Positions 34,777-43,685 of a DNA stretch of 64,000 bases are shown in pieces (the first letter of the stretch is position 1; every line of letters begins with the position of its first letter). The position numbers and the translations under genes were made by a program. Origin of the DNA: Microtetraspora sp. NBRC 16547 (lineage in GTDB: Bacteria; Actinomycetota; Actinomycetes; Streptosporangiales; Streptosporangiaceae); NCBI RefSeq assembly GCF_030268965.1, contig NZ_BSSE01000018.1, positions 62,001 to 126,000 on the forward strand. Direction: 5' to 3'. Under the pieces are notes generated by a model. It saw only the letters and a program-made list of their open reading frames with translations, made no database searches and had not been told where the DNA came from.

Positions 34777-36204
34777 GTGCACTGGGACGGCTTCACGGCG
34801 ATCGAGCGGGATGTCCGCGCCATGGTCGCCGATCCACGCTGGGCGGCGCTGCCCGCCACCGCGCGCGCCCAGGCGATGGCCCAGCGGTCCCTGGTGACCC
34901 CTGACGGCTCGTTCTGGCTGTTCGGGACGCACGCCCGGTGGTACCGGCAGGACCGCGTGGACGGCCGGTGGCACCTCTCGGCGCCCCCGGCGCTGCTGGC
35001 GGTCCGCTCGGCCGCCCGCCCGCTGCCCCCGGCCACGGGGATCCCGCCCCTGCTCATCCCCGCCGGGCCCGACTTCGCGGTCGAGCGCGGCACCACACAG
35101 GCGTTCGTCGGGCCGGACGTGCCCGAGGACATCACCGAGCGGATCAGGGACCTGGTCGTGGCGCACCGCCGGCTGCGCCGTGGGGACTTCCCGCTGCATG
35201 GGAGCGTCTTCCGCGACGTCTTCGCGGCCGACGTGACCGGCACCGTGGCGGCCGTGTGGGGCACGATCATGTGGTGCGCCTACGCCCCCGCCTTCGACGG
35301 CAACGAGGTGCTGCTGTCGCTGTTCGGCGAGTTCCTGGCCCGGCCGCTGCCCGGTGACGACTGGGTGCGCTGGCTGCCGCCGGTGCCCCTCGACGCGCTC
35401 GTGACGCTGTACGCCGAGCGGATGCTGGCGCAGCCGGGCGAGGGCGGAGCGCGGCTGGCCGGACTCCTGGCCGGACTCATCGCCGAGACCGCCTCGGTGC
35501 TGCGGACCGACCCGCGCTTCCGGCTCCGGGCCGACACCCTCCTGGCCATGGTGGGTCCGGCCGCCGCGCAACCGTGGCTGGACCGTCCCGCCGCGCTGGC
35601 CGGCGCCGTACGGCAGGCCTGGCTGGCGCGCCGCCCTCCGCACCTGGCCGTGGCGACCCTGTCCGAGACATCCCCGGGCGAGGATTTTCGGCATCGGCTG
35701 TACGACCTGGTGGAGGCGCTCGGGCACGTGGCCGCGACGGGGGCCGATCCGCGGGCGGTGGCCGCCTCGCTCCTCGCCGCCGACGTCGCGGCCGTGTCGT
35801 CCGGTGCGGCGACCGGCGCCGTGACCGGAACGGCGACCAGCGGAGTGACCAGCGTGGTGACCATGCTCTATCCGTGGATGGACGACGAGATGCGCCGGTC
35901 GTTCTATGTGGCGCTCACGGATCCGGCGCATCCGTTGCGCGGCTGCTGGCCTGTCTCGGGCGAGCTGCCCGCCGCCCTGACTCCCCCGGGCCGGGACGCG
36001 ACCGCCGCCCTGCTGGGCGCGGCGTACGCCACCGGGCTGGCGTGGTGCCGCCTGGCGGGCACGGCGCCGCCGCCGCGCGGATTCCCGGTGTCGTCGGCGG
36101 CCGTCGCGTGGCTCATGCACCAGCGGGACGACACGGTCCCCGAGCTCCCGGTGACCGGTGAATTTCACGATCAGTCAGAGTCGGGGTGGCTCTTTCACAG
36201 GTGA
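34777..36204 (+). CDS. Large protein of unknown function
   Basis: 475 aa from the GTG at 34777; a GTG at 34729 adds 16 residues. I prefer 34777 because TACCAT sits at -12 to -7, so a leaderless transcript is possible. The protein is Ala/Leu/Pro-rich, soluble-looking and mostly helical. Recognisable stretches include GSFWLFGTHARWYRQD near the N-terminus and MLYPWMDDEMRRSFYVAL near residue 370. No domain is recognised. A small internal repeat (AVTGTATSGVTSVVT) is present. A weak hairpin at its stop may end transcription. Confidence 0.6.
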   Translation: MHWDGFTAIERDVRAMVADPRWAALPATARAQAMAQRSLVTPDGSFWLFGTHARWYRQDRVDGRWHLSAPPALLAVRSAARPLPPATGIPPLLIPAGPDFAVERGTTQAFVGPDVPEDITERIRDLVVAHRRLRRGDFPLHGSVFRDVFAADVTGTVAAVWGTIMWCAYAPAFDGNEVLLSLFGEFLARPLPGDDWVRWLPPVPLDALVTLYAERMLAQPGEGGARLAGLLAGLIAETASVLRTDPRFRLRADTLLAMVGPAAAQPWLDRPAALAGAVRQAWLARRPPHLAVATLSETSPGEDFRHRLYDLVEALGHVAATGADPRAVAASLLAADVAAVSSGAATGAVTGTATSGVTSVVTMLYPWMDDEMRRSFYVALTDPAHPLRGCWPVSGELPAALTPPGRDATAALLGAAYATGLAWCRLAGTAPPPRGFPVSSAAVAWLMHQRDDTVPELPVTGEFHDQSESGWLFHR

Positions 36205-36219
36205 CACTTTCTTCACCTG
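36198..36219. terminator. Small hairpin at the end of the unknown protein gene
   Basis: CAGGTGA-CACTTTCT-TCACCTG, a 7-bp stem overlapping the stop codon at 36202-36204. Weak terminator candidate. Confidence 0.4.
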
Positions 36220-36428
36220 AATCCCGAAAGATCGCTATTTCCTCGGCTTTTACCAAAGCCCCCCTACACCCTCCCGAAATTAACCGAATTGTGATCTCGG
36301 AATCCGGGAAATGGTCACTGATAGGGGGCGGGCCAGTCCTCAGGAATGGTCCCGATGGGCCATGTCGGGGAAAGACAGCCGGACGTAACCTCGTGGTGGG
36401 TGTGGGCTGCAGAAGGAAGGACGACGCG

Positions 36429-36590
36429 GTGGGGCACGACGACCTGGACTCTCGGGTTCACGACCGTGTCGCGTTGGACGAGATCGCGCTCTATGCGGAG
36501 GTGCTGGAGGCCGTCAACTTCAGCGATGACCGACTGACCTTGGACGAACTCGACAACGCACTCGGATTGGGGACTTCGGCGAGCCGCTGA
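36429..36590 (+). CDS. Small acidic protein (53 aa), conserved-type
   Basis: A GTG at 36429 follows AGAAGGAAGG at good distance. The product (VGHDDLDSRV, then DEIALYAEVLEAV, RLTLDELDNALGL) is mostly helical and acidic. Short proteins with an E(I/L)ELYxE(L/V)xxA...L(S/T)xxELDxxLG pattern are, from memory, widespread in filamentous actinobacteria, with unknown function. A strong terminator follows directly, consistent with a real single-gene unit. Confidence 0.6.
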   Translation: MGHDDLDSRVHDRVALDEIALYAEVLEAVNFSDDRLTLDELDNALGLGTSASR

Positions 36591-36608
36591 AGGCAATTCA
36601 CGAGAACC

Positions 36609-36638
36609 ATCCCGGGCTCCGGCGACGGAGTCCGGGAT
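36609..36638. terminator. Strong terminator after the 53-aa gene
   Basis: ATCCCGGGCTCCG-GCGA-CGGAGTCCGGGAT, a 13-bp stem with one G-T wobble and a 4-nt loop, followed by TGCTTT. Confidence 0.75.
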
Positions 36639-36652
36639 TGCTTTATCCGGGG

Positions 36653-36720
36653 CTAGTGCCCCAACCGGCAAGGTTTGCCCGGAAGGAGCGGTGTCCAGGG
36701 TGGTGCGGGCGGGGCACTAG
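36653..36720. mobile_element. MITE-like element, short internally deleted copy (68 bp)
   Basis: Perfect 10-bp inverted repeats CTAGTGCCCC...GGGGCACTAG. The left 57 bp match the element at 17525 with one base change. The right end is joined directly after GGTGGTGC, so about 97 bp of the long copy are missing. It sits between the terminator and the convergent CsoR gene. Confidence 0.65.
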
Positions 36721-36738
36721 TCAACCAGCCCCCGCCGG

Positions 36739-37020
36739 TCAGGAGCGTACGAGCCGGGCGATGGCCGCCGACGCCTCCTTGACCTTCTCGTCGGCCGCCG
36801 GACCGCCCTCGCTCACCGCGTGGGCGACGCAGTGGGCGATGTGGTCCTCCAGCAGCCCGAGAGCAACCGCCTGCAACGCACGGGTGGCCGCCGACACCTG
36901 GGTGAGGATGTCGATGCAGTACGCGTCCTCGTCGACCATCCGATGCAGCCCGCGGATCTGCCCCTCGATCCGGCGCAGCCGCTTGAGATACGCCTGCTTG
37001 TCACCGCTGTACCCATGCAT
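36739..37020 (-). CDS. csoR: CsoR-family copper-sensing repressor
   Basis: 93 aa, the normal family length. The Cu(I) ligand set Cys-His-Cys is present as C35 (AYCIDIL), H60 and C64 (EDHIAHCV), which sets it apart from FrmR or RcnR. The N-terminal YLKRLRRIEGQIRGLHRMV is the DNA-binding/tetramer helix. An inverted repeat just upstream is a probable operator. No copper ATPase or chaperone gene is next to it, so it is an orphan in this window. Confidence 0.88.
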   Translation of the reverse strand: MHGYSGDKQAYLKRLRRIEGQIRGLHRMVDEDAYCIDILTQVSAATRALQAVALGLLEDHIAHCVAHAVSEGGPAADEKVKEASAAIARLVRS

Positions 37021-37030
37021 GACCTCACGC

Positions 37031-37045
37031 TACCCGTTTTGGGTA
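37031..37045. promoter_or_regulatory. Probable CsoR operator
   Basis: TACCC-GTTTT-GGGTA, a 5-5-5 inverted repeat ending 11 bp upstream of the csoR start. CsoR operators are GC-tract pseudo-palindromes flanked by TA, so autoregulation is expected. Confidence 0.6.
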
Positions 37046-37055
37046 TGAACGCCAC

Positions 37056-38132
37056 TCACTCGCGGGATCGCAAACCGTACATCAGCTCCTGCCAGCGGGC
37101 GGCGACCACGTCCGCGGCGTGCGCCGCGGCGGACTGGATCGCCCCCGCCGCCAGCGCCGAGCGGCGGCGGTCGTCGTCCACCAGGCCGAGCAGTGCGGCG
37201 GCGTACGCCTCGACCTCGTCCTCGCCCTCGGGCACCAAGACGCTGTCGTGGCCGGGCCGGACGAACTCCACGGGACCGCGCGCCCCGTCGAACCCCACCA
37301 CGGGGACGCCGCAACTCAGCGCCTCGACCACGCTCATGCCGGGCGCCTCCTGCCGGGACGGCACCGCGACGATGGACGCCTTGGCGAACTCGCCGGGCAG
37401 GTCGGACGTCGTGCCCATGAAATAGACGTGGTTGTGCAGGTCCAGCTCGCCGACCAGGGCGCGCAGCCGCTTCTCCTCCGGGCCGGCGCCGTACAGCCGC
37501 AGCCGCCAGTCCGGCCGCTTGTCCGCGACGACGGCGAACGCGCGGATCAGCCGGTCGTACCCCTTGACCGGCACCAGCCTGCCCCCGGCGCCGACGATGC
37601 GGTTGTCCATACGGGACCGGGGCCACGGGCCGGCGGGCAGCGCGTCCGGGACGGCGTGTACGGAGAGGTCGTCGTCGAGGAGGCGCGCCCAGTCCTCCCG
37701 CGCGCCCGCCGTGCTGGTCACCACCGCGTCGAGGCGGGGATAGAACCGGCGGACGGGGCCGGGCACCGCGGGACGCGACCACTCCCTGGCGATCCGCACG
37801 ACCTCCCGCGGCGCGTACCGGGCGGACTGGACGCTGAGGCTCGGCCTGGCCGTGACCAGCACGTCGGTGCGCAGCCCGCGCAGCATGCGCCAGAGGGCGA
37901 CCTCGGCCCGCACCTGGCCGGACGGCAGCAGGTGGCGGACACCCGGCCGGGAGTCCACCAGCCAGCGCATGGAGATCCGCGGATCCACCGGGAAGAACGG
38001 CGTCTCCCTGGCCCGCTTCACACTGATGATCTCGACCTCGTTGCGGGCGGCGAGCCCCGCCGCGAGGTTCAGGACCGCCCGCACGTCCCCTCGCATCGCG
38101 TACGCCGAGGGGAGGAGGAAGGAGATCTTCAC
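37056..38132 (-). CDS. Glycosyltransferase, GT4 family
   Basis: 358 aa from the GTG at 38132, which overlaps the upstream stop (GTGA) and has GGAGG upstream. The N-terminal Rossmann part begins MKISFLLPSAYAMRGDVR. The C-terminal donor-binding half has GGRLVPVKGYDRLIRAF, LYGAGPEEKRL, PSRQEAPGMSVVEALSCGVPVV (the GT4 E-x7-E region) and GFDGARGPVEFV. Retaining transfer from a nucleotide sugar to an envelope glycan or secondary metabolite is likely. Coupled to the gene at 38129-38941. Confidence 0.87.
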   Translation of the reverse strand: MKISFLLPSAYAMRGDVRAVLNLAAGLAARNEVEIISVKRARETPFFPVDPRISMRWLVDSRPGVRHLLPSGQVRAEVALWRMLRGLRTDVLVTARPSLSVQSARYAPREVVRIAREWSRPAVPGPVRRFYPRLDAVVTSTAGAREDWARLLDDDLSVHAVPDALPAGPWPRSRMDNRIVGAGGRLVPVKGYDRLIRAFAVVADKRPDWRLRLYGAGPEEKRLRALVGELDLHNHVYFMGTTSDLPGEFAKASIVAVPSRQEAPGMSVVEALSCGVPVVGFDGARGPVEFVRPGHDSVLVPEGEDEVEAYAAALLGLVDDDRRRSALAAGAIQSAAAHAADVVAARWQELMYGLRSRE

Positions 38133-38941
38133 GTGCCCACCTCCAGGCGCAGCTCGTCGTCCGAGGTGAAGGTGGGCGTGACCGGGACGCCGTCGACCAC
38201 CACGCGGGGATAGTGCACCCGGCGGCGCTTGCCCTCGACGTCGTCGATCCTCGCGCCGAGCGGGAGCCGGCCGTCGATGCCGTCCACCTCCAGGGACGGC
38301 TGCCAGACGCCTTCCTGGTCGGGCGCCGCCGCGAGCACGTCGCACAGCGAGAGGGCCGCGTGGAACCGTACGCCCTGGACCGTGGCGGCGACCGTCACGG
38401 TCGCGTCCGGGTCGCCGCATCGCAGCGCGAGCTTCGCGTCGTGGTGGCGGTCGTCGTCGTCCAGCCCCGTGTAGGCGAGCAGGCCGGTGACCTCGAATCG
38501 TCCCTCGCGGAACCACAGCGCCCGGACGTCCGCGACCGGCACGGCCGGGGCGATCTTGATGGCGAGGAAGCCGTTGCGGGTTCGGTACGCGCGGTAGGCC
38601 AGGGTGCGCCGGCCCAGGGCGTACGCGTCGAGGTGGTCGAGGGAGAACCCGGGGTCGATGCTGCGCATCCGCACCCGGGGACCGTCCTGCTGGAGGTAGG
38701 CGTCCCAGCGCCCCGGCGTGAGCGAGAGCGGGGCCAGCGGGACCGCGAGCGCGGCCTCCTCGGCGGCCCCGTCGGGGACGTCCGGGGTGTCGAGCTTGTC
38801 AAGGGGGATGTGGCGCTCGGTTCCGGTGCCGCGGTGGCGCAGGACCAGCCGGGCTTCGCTTGACAGCGGCTCCTCGATCGTCATCCGCACGGAGAGGACA
38901 TCGGCAAGGGTGACCTCGGCATCCGTAACGATCACGCCCAC
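38129..38941 (-). CDS. Unknown protein coupled to a GT4 glycosyltransferase
   Basis: 270 aa, mostly beta-strand character, no signal peptide and no membrane segments. Beta-sandwich-like stretches such as ARLVLRHRGTGTERHIPL and DDELRLEVGT recur. Comparable proteins are found next to glycosyltransferases and glycan-assembly genes in actinobacteria, where they may form or bind polymer. Upstream start region is TA-rich. Family not recognised with confidence. Confidence 0.65.
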   Translation of the reverse strand: MGVIVTDAEVTLADVLSVRMTIEEPLSSEARLVLRHRGTGTERHIPLDKLDTPDVPDGAAEEAALAVPLAPLSLTPGRWDAYLQQDGPRVRMRSIDPGFSLDHLDAYALGRRTLAYRAYRTRNGFLAIKIAPAVPVADVRALWFREGRFEVTGLLAYTGLDDDDRHHDAKLALRCGDPDATVTVAATVQGVRFHAALSLCDVLAAAPDQEGVWQPSLEVDGIDGRLPLGARIDDVEGKRRRVHYPRVVVDGVPVTPTFTSDDELRLEVGT

Positions 38942-39105
38942 CGCTCAGCCCCCTCCCCGTTGATTGAGCCACGATGAGGTTACCGTGATTTTCCCGTTAT
39001 GTGGATATGCAGAGAAAGACATTTGGGACTATGGGCCGGCTTGCCGATAGTCCTGCAGATCTGACGGATCAATTCCACAAATTGTGGATATCATTAACAA
39101 GAACG

Positions 39106-39145
39106 CGGACCGCCCTTCCCGTTCCTCCCTGGGAAGGGCGGTCCG
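39106..39145. terminator. Strong terminator for the Fe-S oxidoreductase gene
   Basis: Perfect 15-bp stem CGGACCGCCCTTCCC / GGGAAGGGCGGTCCG with a 10-nt loop, located 18 bp past the stop of the minus-strand gene at 39164. Confidence 0.8.
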
Positions 39146-39163
39146 TTGTGGACGCGCGGGCCG

Positions 39164-41278
39164 TCAGCCGGCGACGGGCTCGCCCTTGACGGACTTGATC
39201 AGAAGCTGGGCCACGTCGACGACTTCCAGCGTCTCCTTGGCCTCGCCGCTGTTCTTCTTCTCGTTGATGGCGTCACCCAGCATGACGAGACAGAACGGGC
39301 ACGCGGTGGACACGGTGTCGGGATCGGTGGTCAGCGCCTCGTCGACGCGCTCGGTGTTGATCCGCTTGCCGATCCGCTCCTCCATCCACATGCGCGCGCC
39401 TCCGGCGCCGCAGCAGAAGCCGCGGTCCTTGCAGCGGTGCATCTCCTGCGCCTGGACACCGGGCACCTTCGCCATGATGTCGCGGGGCTGGGCGTACACC
39501 TTGTTGTGGCGGCCGAGGAAGCACGGGTCGTGGTAGGTGATCTTCTCCTCGATCGGCGTGATCGGGGTGAGCCTGCCCTCCTCCACCAGGTGCGCCAGCA
39601 ACTGCGTGTGGTGGACGACCTCGTAGGTGCCGCCGAGCTGCGGGTACTCGTTGGCGAGCGTGTTGAAGCAGTGCGGGCAGGTGGCGACGATCTTCTTGAC
39701 CCCGGCCTCGTTCAGCGTCTCGATGTTCTGCTGGGCGAGCATGTTGAACAGGAACTCCATGCCCAGGCGGCGGGCCGGGTCACCCGTGCACGCCTCCATC
39801 GGGCCGAGCACGCCGAACTTCACGCCCGCGATGTGCAGCAGCTCGGCGACCGCCTTGGTGGTCTTCTTGGCCCGGTCCTCCAGGGCGCCGGCGCAGCCGA
39901 CCCAGAAGAGGTACTCGACGTCCTCGGGCATCGTCTCGTCGATGATCGGGACCTCGAAGTCGAGCTCCTCGATCCACTCGGCCCGCTTCATCTCCGGCAT
40001 GCCCCACGGGTTGCCCTTGTTCTCGAGGTTCTTGAGCATGACGCCCGCCTCGGACGGGAACGAGGACTCGATCATGACCTGGTAACGGCGCATGTCGAGG
40101 ATGTGGTCGATGTGCTCGATGTCGACCGGGCACTGCTCGACGCAGGCGCCGCAGTTGGTGCAGGACCACAGCACGTCGGGGTGGATCACGCCGTCCTCGC
40201 CGACCAGGGGCTTCTCCAGCAGGGCGAGCACGTCCTGCGGATGCGAGTCCTTCTGCTCCTCGCCCGCCAGCAGGTACGGAGCGACCTGGAAGGCGTAGTC
40301 GCGCTGGTCGATGATCAGCATCTTGGGTGACAGCGGCTTGCCGGTGTTCCACGCCGGGCACTGCGACTGGCAGCGACCGCACTCGGTGCAGGTGTAGAAG
40401 TCGAGGAAGCCCTTCCAGCTGGTGTCGGTGATCTTGCCCCGGCCGAAGACGTCGACGTCGGGGTCGGCCTCCTCGAAGTCCAGCACCTTGCCGCCGCTGC
40501 GCATCTCCTGCGCCGCGCCCAGGCCGTCCGGACGGCGGGAGAACAGCACGTTCAGCGGGGCGGTGAAGATGTGCAGGTGCTTGGAGTTCACCACGATGAT
40601 GAGGAACACCAGCATGACGCCGATGTGCAGCAGGAGGCCGATCTCCTCCAGCAGCTCGCTGGTCGGCAGGATCTTCGCGGTCAGCTCAGAGGCGAACGCA
40701 CCCGAGGCGTACGGGAAGTTCCCCGTGTTGATCGCGGCGCCGCGGAAGAGGAACATCGTCCAGATCACGTTGAAGATCATGAAGAGGACGAGCCACGCGC
40801 CGCCCAGGTGCGAACCGGAGAACCGGGAGTCGCGGCCGAGCTTCTTCGGCGAGTTCTTGAACCGGATCGCGGCGAAGGCGATCAGGCCCACGAGCGCGGC
40901 GACGGCGATGAAGTCCTGAAGGAAGCCGAGGACCGGCCACGTCCCGATGAGCGGGATGTGGAAGTCGGGCGTGTCGGTGATGGCCCCCTGGATGAGCGCG
41001 CCGTACGCCTCGACGTAGACCGTCGCCAGGATGAAGAACGCCCACATCACGAAGAAGTGCGCGGTGCCCGACGGCGTCCATTTCAGCAGCTTCTTCTGCC
41101 CGAAGACCTCGACCAGCTGGGTCTTGATCTCCGTGCCGACGTTCTCCTTGGCGTACTCGATCCGTTCGGGCGCGGGCTGGCCGCTTGTGGCGAGCTTGTA
41201 GAGGAACGCCACGCGGCGGCCCGCGAGGGCGAGCGCCACGCCCGTCATGACGAGCCCGATGATCGCAACCCAGAGCAC
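39164..41278 (-). CDS. Membrane-bound Fe-S oxidoreductase (CCG/heterodisulfide reductase-like)
   Basis: 704 aa. I chose the GTG at 41278 (VLWVAIIGLVMTG) because GGGAGG lies 4 bp before it. The N-terminal third has several TM helices with cytochrome-b/NarI-like character. Two 4Fe-4S ferredoxin motifs follow (CTECGRCQSQCP and CTNCGACVEQCP), then two CCG domains with CPHCFNT, DPCFLGRHN and CCGAGGARMW. These enzymes pass electrons from the quinone pool to an unknown acceptor. Actinobacterial versions are common, and the physiological substrate is unsettled. A strong terminator follows. Confidence 0.87.
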   Translation of the reverse strand: MLWVAIIGLVMTGVALALAGRRVAFLYKLATSGQPAPERIEYAKENVGTEIKTQLVEVFGQKKLLKWTPSGTAHFFVMWAFFILATVYVEAYGALIQGAITDTPDFHIPLIGTWPVLGFLQDFIAVAALVGLIAFAAIRFKNSPKKLGRDSRFSGSHLGGAWLVLFMIFNVIWTMFLFRGAAINTGNFPYASGAFASELTAKILPTSELLEEIGLLLHIGVMLVFLIIVVNSKHLHIFTAPLNVLFSRRPDGLGAAQEMRSGGKVLDFEEADPDVDVFGRGKITDTSWKGFLDFYTCTECGRCQSQCPAWNTGKPLSPKMLIIDQRDYAFQVAPYLLAGEEQKDSHPQDVLALLEKPLVGEDGVIHPDVLWSCTNCGACVEQCPVDIEHIDHILDMRRYQVMIESSFPSEAGVMLKNLENKGNPWGMPEMKRAEWIEELDFEVPIIDETMPEDVEYLFWVGCAGALEDRAKKTTKAVAELLHIAGVKFGVLGPMEACTGDPARRLGMEFLFNMLAQQNIETLNEAGVKKIVATCPHCFNTLANEYPQLGGTYEVVHHTQLLAHLVEEGRLTPITPIEEKITYHDPCFLGRHNKVYAQPRDIMAKVPGVQAQEMHRCKDRGFCCGAGGARMWMEERIGKRINTERVDEALTTDPDTVSTACPFCLVMLGDAINEKKNSGEAKETLEVVDVAQLLIKSVKGEPVAG

Positions 41279-41439
41279 GGGTCCTCCCTTACCAAAGTTG
41301 GCTGCCAGCGTACGACCGCAGGTCATCCACAATTACGCCGAGGCCGCACCAAATCCTACCCGCGGGTAACTTCCCGGGCAAAAGTCCAATACGTCCAGCG
41401 TCGATATTAGAAGAAAGCTCTAGATCAGGGCGAGCCGGG

Positions 41440-42033
41440 CTACGCGGTGAGATAACGCTGCAGCGTGGGGGCGAGGATCTCGACCAGTTCCTCCGTGTCC
41501 GCCGAGGCGAGGGGTTCCAGTTCGACGATGTACCGCATCATCATCACCCCGAACATCTGGGCGAAGGCCACCTCCATCCTGATGGGTGGGATGGACAGCG
41601 TCTGCGCGACCCGGGTCAGGATCGCGTCCGTGATGAACTCACGCAGCATACCCACTGCCTGCTCGTTCACCATCGCGGTGCGCATCAGCGCGACGACCGG
41701 CTCGCGGGCCTCCGGCGTGGAGGTCATCGTCAGCAAGAAGCGGACCAGCCGCTCGCCGATCTGCTCACGCGGACCCGCGAGGATCGCCGGGAGCACGTTC
41801 GCCGGAATCGCCGGGAACTGCATGGCCGCGACGAAGACGCCCTCCTTCGAGGCGAAGTAATGGTGCACGAGGGCCGGATCGACCCCCGCCTCCGCCGCGA
41901 TCCCCCGGACCGTCGCCTTGTCGTACCCCTTCTCGGCGAAGACCTTCCGCGCGGCGGCGAGCACCTCACCACGCGTGTCGGCGGTCCCGGGCCGGCGCCC
42001 CGGGCGCCTCTTCGGCGCCGCCCGCTCCGTCAC
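41440..42033 (-). CDS. TetR-family transcriptional regulator
   Basis: 197 aa from the GTG at 42033, overlapping the stop of the TIM-barrel gene (GTGA). The N-terminal HTH reads [21 protein letters not shown] then [15 protein letters not shown]. The C-terminal effector domain is helical. An Arg-rich N-terminal tail ([11 protein letters not shown]) precedes the HTH. Co-transcribed with the sugar-phosphate isomerase-like gene, which may be under its control. Confidence 0.87.
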   Translation of the reverse strand: MTERAAPKRRPGRRPGTADTRGEVLAAARKVFAEKGYDKATVRGIAAEAGVDPALVHHYFASKEGVFVAAMQFPAIPANVLPAILAGPREQIGERLVRFLLTMTSTPEAREPVVALMRTAMVNEQAVGMLREFITDAILTRVAQTLSIPPIRMEVAFAQMFGVMMMRYIVELEPLASADTEELVEILAPTLQRYLTA

Positions 42034-42842
42034 CGCTGGCCCGTGGCCGCCAGATGCAGCCGTGCGAATGCCAGCGCCTCCGCGAGATCGTCGATCCGCT
42101 CGCTCCGGCTGGACGCCCTGCGCGTGTTGATCTCCAGCACCACGAGGCCGGTGTACCCGTTGCCGGAGAGCCGCTCCAGCATCTGGGCGCACGGCTGGTT
42201 GCCCCGTCCGGGCACCAGGTGCTCGTCCTTGTTGGTGGTCCCGACGCCGTCGGCCAGGTGCAGGTGGGCCAGCCGGTCGCCCAGCTTGGCCGCCATCTCC
42301 ATCGCGTCCGACCCCGAGACGGCGGTGTGCGACAGGTCCAGCGTGACGTTGGGGAAGTCGTAGTCGACCGGGTCCCAGCCCGGCGCGTACGGCACGACCT
42401 CGCTGCCACGCGCGCGGAGGGGGAACATGTTCTCCACCGCGAAGACCACGTCCGTCTCCTCGCGCATGCGGGCCAGACCGACCTCGAAGTCCCGCGCGTA
42501 GTCCCGCTGCCAGCGGAAGGGCGGGTGGACCACCACTGTCTGCGCGCCCAGGCGCTCGGCCGCGCGTCGCGCGCGCTGCAGCTTCAGCCACGGGTCGCGC
42601 CCCCACACCCGCTGGGTGACGAGCAGGCACGGCGCGTGCACGGCCAGGATGGGCATCTGGTAGTGGTCCACCAGCCGCTCCAGGACCTCGACATCCTGGC
42701 TGACCGGGTCCTGCCCTACCATGATCTCTACGCCGTCGTATCCCAGGCGCTGCGCCAGCTCGAAGGCGTCCGGCGTCCGCTCGGGGTACACCGACGCCGT
42801 AGACAACGCGATCTTCGCATTGGGGACACGGATGGCACTCAC
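42030..42842 (-). CDS. Sugar phosphate isomerase/epimerase (xylose-isomerase-like TIM barrel)
   Basis: 270 aa from a GTG. AP endonuclease 2-like TIM barrel: [59 protein letters not shown]. Metal-binding Glu/His/Asp positions seem conserved. Substrate unknown; the operon with a TetR regulator gives no further clue. Confidence 0.8.
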   Translation of the reverse strand: MSAIRVPNAKIALSTASVYPERTPDAFELAQRLGYDGVEIMVGQDPVSQDVEVLERLVDHYQMPILAVHAPCLLVTQRVWGRDPWLKLQRARRAAERLGAQTVVVHPPFRWQRDYARDFEVGLARMREETDVVFAVENMFPLRARGSEVVPYAPGWDPVDYDFPNVTLDLSHTAVSGSDAMEMAAKLGDRLAHLHLADGVGTTNKDEHLVPGRGNQPCAQMLERLSGNGYTGLVVLEINTRRASSRSERIDDLAEALAFARLHLAATGQR

Positions 42843-42922
42843 TGCTCCAGCCTAAGCCGGGTGGAGACCACGTGCCGCGACGCCACAATGATGCAGCGAA
42901 GATCACAACCTATCGTTGACGC

Positions 42923-43621
42923 ATGGCGCACATCCTGACCGGGGCCGTTCCCAGCCCGAACATCTGGAACTCCCCGCAGATCTACGAGCTGGAGAACCGC
43001 GCGGTGGACCCCGACGGCGTCGCCGACGCGGCCATGCGCGCGATCCGCCCGTGGGACGGCGCCAACGTGCTCGACATCGGCTGCGGCACCGGGTTCCACC
43101 TGCCCGCGCTCGCCGCGACCGCGGCCCGCGTGGTCGGAGTGGAGCCGCACGCCGGCCTCGCGTCCCAGGCCGCCGCCCGCTGCGCCGCCCTGCCCAACGT
43201 CAGGGTCCGTACGGCCACCGCGCAGGCGCTCCCGGTGCCCGACTCCTCCGTGGACGTGGCCATCGCCCGCTGGGCCTACTTCTTCGGTCCGGGATGCGAA
43301 CCGGGGCTGCGGGAGCTGTCGCGGGTCATGCGCCGCGGCGGCACGGCCTTCGTGGTGGACCTGGACGCCACGAGGGGCGCGTTCGGGCGTTGGTTCCGCC
43401 AGTCGCTGCCGTCGTACTCCGCCAAGGACGTCGAGGCGTTCTGGTCCCGGCAGGGGTGGCAGCGCCGCGAGCTCGACCTGCGGATGGTCTTCGCGTCCAG
43501 GGCCGACCTGGAGAGCGTGCTCCGCATCGAGTTCACGCCCGCAGTCGCCCGCGCCGCGGCCGAGGAGACCGAGGGCCTGGAGCTCCCCTACCCCAACCTC
43601 CTGCGCTGGCGGCATTTCTAA
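42923..43621 (+). CDS. SAM-dependent class I methyltransferase
   Basis: 232 aa. The SAM-binding motif I VLDIGCGTGFHLPAL lies near residues 49-63, followed by VVGVEPHAGL and VPDSSVDVAIARW. A substrate-specific C-terminal part follows. Divergent from the TIM-barrel gene 80 bp away. Substrate cannot be deduced. Confidence 0.85.
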   Translation: MAHILTGAVPSPNIWNSPQIYELENRAVDPDGVADAAMRAIRPWDGANVLDIGCGTGFHLPALAATAARVVGVEPHAGLASQAAARCAALPNVRVRTATAQALPVPDSSVDVAIARWAYFFGPGCEPGLRELSRVMRRGGTAFVVDLDATRGAFGRWFRQSLPSYSAKDVEAFWSRQGWQRRELDLRMVFASRADLESVLRIEFTPAVARAAAEETEGLELPYPNLLRWRHF

Positions 43622-43635
43622 CCCCCGCGAACTCC

Positions 43636-43667
43636 TTGACATTGACGCTGGCGTCAAGGCTTACCGT
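43636..43667 (+). promoter_or_regulatory. MerR-type promoter with palindrome in a 19-20 bp spacer
   Basis: -35 TTGACA at 43636-43641 and -10 TTACCG (43661) or TACCGT (43662) are separated by 19 or 20 bp, longer than the normal 17. The perfect palindrome TTGACGC-TG-GCGTCAA (43642-43657) fills the spacer. This is the hallmark of a MerR-controlled promoter, in which the regulator twists DNA to activate. Confidence 0.75.
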
Positions 43668-43685
43668 CGGGTTCCGGGAGGGCCG

